DNA of 64,000 bases from assembly GCF_900115475.1 (NCBI RefSeq), contig NZ_FOWP01000007.1, forward strand, positions 62,001 through 126,000, read 5' to 3'. Each line of letters starts with the position of its first letter. Positions within the stretch are counted from its first letter, which is position 1. This DNA is from Ectopseudomonas composti. GTDB lineage: Bacteria > Pseudomonadota > Gammaproteobacteria > Pseudomonadales > Pseudomonadaceae. A model generated the notes under the pieces. That model did not search any database, was not told where the DNA came from, and was given only the letters and a program-made list of their open reading frames with translations. Both the position numbers and the translations under genes were made by a program. Positions 61,308-64,000 of the stretch are shown in pieces.

Positions 61308-62444
61308 ATGCGCGTGCTGATTCTCGAAGACGATCCCTGGATAGCCGACCTGCTCAAACAGATCGTCCTCAGCTTGTGCCCTGGCGCCCAGGTCGACTGC
61401 CAGAGCCGCGTCGCCGATGCCCTCGCGGCCTGGAAACGGCAAGCCGCCCAACTGGTCATAGCCGACTGGCATCTGCCGGACGGCAACGGCACCCAATTGC
61501 TGGAGGTGGTGCGCCAGCGCAGCAAGGACATTCCTCTGGTCATGGTCACGGCCCGCGCCGACCGCGACAGCGTACTGACCATCCGTCCGTTGAATATCAG
61601 AGCCTTCATCAGCAAGCCCTTCCAGGTGCCCAAGGTGATCGCCAGCCTGCAGCCGCTCCTGGTGAATGCCCAGACCATCGCCGGTGAAATCGACACTGTC
61701 GGCGACTTCCTCCTGCATCTGGAAACGCTGGCCGATGACGCCCTCGAACTGCCCCTGCGTGAATCCCTGCACCAGCGCTTGCGCGACATGCCGCCCCCCT
61801 TCGACAATCTGCAGCAGCTCGGCGACCTTTGGCAGAACGACCCTGCCGTCCATGCGCGGTTGATCGCAGCGGCCAACAGCAGTAACTACAACAGCGCCGG
61901 GCAGCCCTGCGTCAGCCTCAGCGAGGCCGTGCAACGCCTCGGTCAGGCCACTGCCGTCAACCTGATTCAAGGCCTCGCCTTGAGGCCGCAGGCGGTGCTG
62001 AGCGACCCAGAGCTGCAACGCCACGGCGATGAACACTTCGTTCACGCCCTGCGCCTGCGCCAGCGTATCGGTGAGCTGGCGCGCAGCAGCCGGGTCGACC
62101 CGGCGCCACTGCACAGCGCCGCTCTACTCCAGCGCATGGGCGAGCTGGCCCTGCTGGATCAGGCACAACGCTGGCGCAGTGCCGGCCGAGAGCTGGACGA
62201 GCCGACCCTGGAAACCGCCCTGCAGCGCCATAGCAGCCAACTGGCCAATCGCCTCAAGGCACACTGGCGCTTACCTATAGCACTGCGCGAGCTGATCGGC
62301 GCCTGCTACGCCCTGCCCCCTGGCAATACCCGACGTGACACAGTGGTGATGCGCCTGGCCTGCGCCGAGTTGCTGGGCGCCGAGACGCAGGAGATTGCAC
62401 GTCTTAGGCGTCTCGCCGGCCTGGCCCGGACAAGCGCACGATGA
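61308..62444 (+). CDS. Response regulator with HDOD output domain
   Basis: 378 residues: receiver domain (MRVLILEDDPWIADLLKQIV, phospho-acceptor Asp53 in VIADWHLPDGNG, Lys in FISKPFQVPKV), then an HDOD domain (LPLRESLHQRLRDMPPPFDNLQQLGDLWQNDPAVHARLIAAANSSNYN split, SEAVQRLGQATAVNLIQGLAL), without the HD metal motif and so probably a non-catalytic interaction module. It starts 2 bp after the PAS-GGDEF-EAL stop and ends in an ATGA overlap with the next gene, so the three proteins are made together. The sensor kinase is not nearby. Confidence 0.88.
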   Translation: MRVLILEDDPWIADLLKQIVLSLCPGAQVDCQSRVADALAAWKRQAAQLVIADWHLPDGNGTQLLEVVRQRSKDIPLVMVTARADRDSVLTIRPLNIRAFISKPFQVPKVIASLQPLLVNAQTIAGEIDTVGDFLLHLETLADDALELPLRESLHQRLRDMPPPFDNLQQLGDLWQNDPAVHARLIAAANSSNYNSAGQPCVSLSEAVQRLGQATAVNLIQGLALRPQAVLSDPELQRHGDEHFVHALRLRQRIGELARSSRVDPAPLHSAALLQRMGELALLDQAQRWRSAGRELDEPTLETALQRHSSQLANRLKAHWRLPIALRELIGACYALPPGNTRRDTVVMRLACAELLGAETQEIARLRRLAGLARTSAR

Positions 62445-64000
62445 CCGGCAGCCCCAGGCCGATTTCCATTCGCTGGATCGTGGTCGGCGGCAGCCTGTGC
62501 CTGGCGTTGTTCTTCGCTTTTCTCGGGCACCAGGCGCTGCACGAACGAGAGGCGCTGTGGCAGCTGCAGATGAACAAGCAGGCCGAGGCGCAGCGTCTGG
62601 CACTGCAGAGCTTTCAACATGGCCTGCGTGAACGTGCACAACTGCTGGCCGAGGCCATCGCCGCCGACGCCTGGGTGACCGATCTGGTGCGTCAGGCTGC
62701 GGTCCTGCCCGAGGATGACCCCAGCGACCTGACCAGCATCCGCAACCAGCTCTACACCCGCCTGGCGCCGCGTTGGCGCAACATGCAGCTGCACCGCCCG
62801 TTCCGCCTCTACGTTCATATGCAGAATGACGCACGCATCCTGCTGCGGGTGCATGACCCCGCGCGCTTTGGCGATACCCAAGAGGCCATGCGCCCATTGC
62901 TGCTGGACACCCAGCGCAGCGGCGACAGCCACGCAGAGCTTACGCTCACCCAGGACAGCATCGGTATTCGCGCCGCCGCCCCATTGCGGGTCGACAGCCG
63001 CGAAGGCCAACGCCAGGTGGGCGCCATCAGCGTGGCGATAGATGTGCTCAACGACCTGCCCCAGCTCGACCAGGACCTCGGCGCCGGCATCGCCCTGCTG
63101 CTCAATGCAATGCCCGAGTCGGACGCACAGGACGCTAGCGCACCGGCCTGGCGCCTGATTCAACAGTCTCGCCCACAGGCGCAGACCTGGCTGCAAGCGG
63201 GTCTACTGCCCTCGCCCAGTGCAGGCAACAGCCAGCGCCTGCTGGAAGATGGCGGGCAACATTACCTGCTCAGCCAGCTGTCGATGGCGAGCTCACCACA
63301 ACCCGGCGCGCCAGCCATGGCCACGGTACTGACCTGGCGTGACGTCAGCGAGCTGTATGCCGTGCATGAGCACGACAAACGCTGGCTGGTGGTGAAGTGG
63401 ATACTGGCCTGGTGCGGCGCCGAAGCCCTACTGATGATCCTCCTGCGCACGACACGTCGCAGCACCCAGCGTCTGATGCAGCGCCAGCAAAGCGCGCTGC
63501 ACGCCCTCAACGAGATTTCCGCACTATCGAGCCTAAGCGGCAAGGAGCAACTGCGCGAAGCGCTGCGCATGGGCGCCAAGTACTTCGATATGCCGCTCGG
63601 TGTGATCGGCATGATCGACGCCGATCACTACCGCGTACTGGTCCAGGTCTGCCCTGACACGCAGCTCGAAGACGGCCAGACCTTCGCCCTCGGTGAAACC
63701 TATTGCAGCCTGACCTACGCCCAGGACGACATCCTCTGCATCGAGCACATGGCCAGTTCGCCCTACCGCGAACACGCCTGCTACGCCCGCTTCACCCTGG
63801 AAAGCTACATCGGCACGGCGATCTGGGTCGATGGTCGCCGGGTCGGCACCCTGGCCTTCTGCGACCAGCATCCACGTGACCACCAGTTCGACGAGAACGA
63901 ACGCGAATTCCTGCGCCTGTTCGCTCGCTGGGTCGGCGCTACCCTGGAGCGCGAACAACAGCAGCAAGCGCGGCAAAACCTGCTCGAGCGCCTGGCCAGC
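62441..64000 (+). CDS. Membrane sensor with periplasmic domain and GAF domain, cut by window end
   Basis: 520 residues of an incomplete ORF. Frame opens with MTGSPRPISIRWIVVGGSLCLALFFAFL (first membrane helix, ~10-30), a ~290-residue periplasmic part beginning with helices (QALHEREALWQLQMNKQ) and having a CACHE-like double-domain pattern (IRAAAPLRVDSREGQRQVGAISVAIDVL), a second helix (WLVVKWILAWCGAEALLMILL, ~325-345), and a GAF domain (ALNEISALSSLSGKEQLREAL to IGTAIWVDGRRVGTLAFCD). The C-terminus, most probably a GGDEF or kinase domain, is beyond the window. ATGA overlap with the REC-HDOD gene. Confidence 0.85.
   Translation, partial: MTGSPRPISIRWIVVGGSLCLALFFAFLGHQALHEREALWQLQMNKQAEAQRLALQSFQHGLRERAQLLAEAIAADAWVTDLVRQAAVLPEDDPSDLTSIRNQLYTRLAPRWRNMQLHRPFRLYVHMQNDARILLRVHDPARFGDTQEAMRPLLLDTQRSGDSHAELTLTQDSIGIRAAAPLRVDSREGQRQVGAISVAIDVLNDLPQLDQDLGAGIALLLNAMPESDAQDASAPAWRLIQQSRPQAQTWLQAGLLPSPSAGNSQRLLEDGGQHYLLSQLSMASSPQPGAPAMATVLTWRDVSELYAVHEHDKRWLVVKWILAWCGAEALLMILLRTTRRSTQRLMQRQQSALHALNEISALSSLSGKEQLREALRMGAKYFDMPLGVIGMIDADHYRVLVQVCPDTQLEDGQTFALGETYCSLTYAQDDILCIEHMASSPYREHACYARFTLESYIGTAIWVDGRRVGTLAFCDQHPRDHQFDENEREFLRLFARWVGATLEREQQQQARQNLLERLAS

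Overview
The window is a gene-dense, high-GC chromosomal segment from a Pseudomonas. Gene content and local order match P. aeruginosa closely in blocks, but with different joins between blocks and with different short repeats, so the P. mendocina / P. oleovorans (Ectopseudomonas) group is the most likely source. There is no prophage, complete insertion sequence, plasmid gene or CRISPR array. Almost everything is core chromosome, cut at the left inside cadR and at the right inside a large sensor gene. Comparisons with other strains are from memory, not from a search.

Left part (1-15.3 kb): end of cadR; a YegP-like protein; two SdiA-regulated beta-propeller proteins flanking a BOF/OB-fold protein (CarP/CarO-like); an FAH-family hydrolase; D-2-hydroxyglutarate dehydrogenase divergent from serA; a DUF523 protein; small exported proteins; a PPHD-like 2OG oxygenase; an alpha/beta hydrolase; a thioredoxin-like protein; and an AraC regulator divergent from a large N-acyl-homoserine-lactone acylase-type Ntn hydrolase.

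A probable sRNA locus sits at 15.28-15.60 kb. It has a sigma-54 promoter, upstream paired palindromes and two copies of a 48-nt element, and fits the nitrogen-regulated sRNA NrsZ. It is followed by trmL, secB-grxC-yibN, gpmI, envC and ctpA.

Middle (22-38 kb): three tandem solute-binding proteins without transporter genes; the hisB-hisH-DUF2164-hisA-hisF cluster; an OFA-type MFS transporter; asmA-mutY-yggX (stop/start overlaps); tRNA-Phe with a four-copy 21-22 bp repeat behind it; a complete polar amino acid ABC transporter; and a methyltransferase. Then tRNA-Thr, the dTDP-L-rhamnose genes rmlB-A-C-D, and the C4-dicarboxylate system: two-component pair dctB-dctD, a sigma-54 promoter, and TRAP transporter dctP-dctQ-dctM.

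Right part (49.7-64 kb): DUF502 membrane protein, Lrp-type regulator with a divergent small gene, orphan GspE/PilB-type ATPase, L,D-transpeptidase-like protein, a shortened NfeD-like protein, DUF2388 protein, a small membrane ORF followed by an OprD-family porin, a PAS-GGDEF cyclase, the desB desaturase with a strong palindrome at its promoter, and a three-gene signalling operon (PAS-PAS-GGDEF-EAL, REC-HDOD, sensor-GAF). Palindromic intergenic repeats recur throughout, several inside operons.
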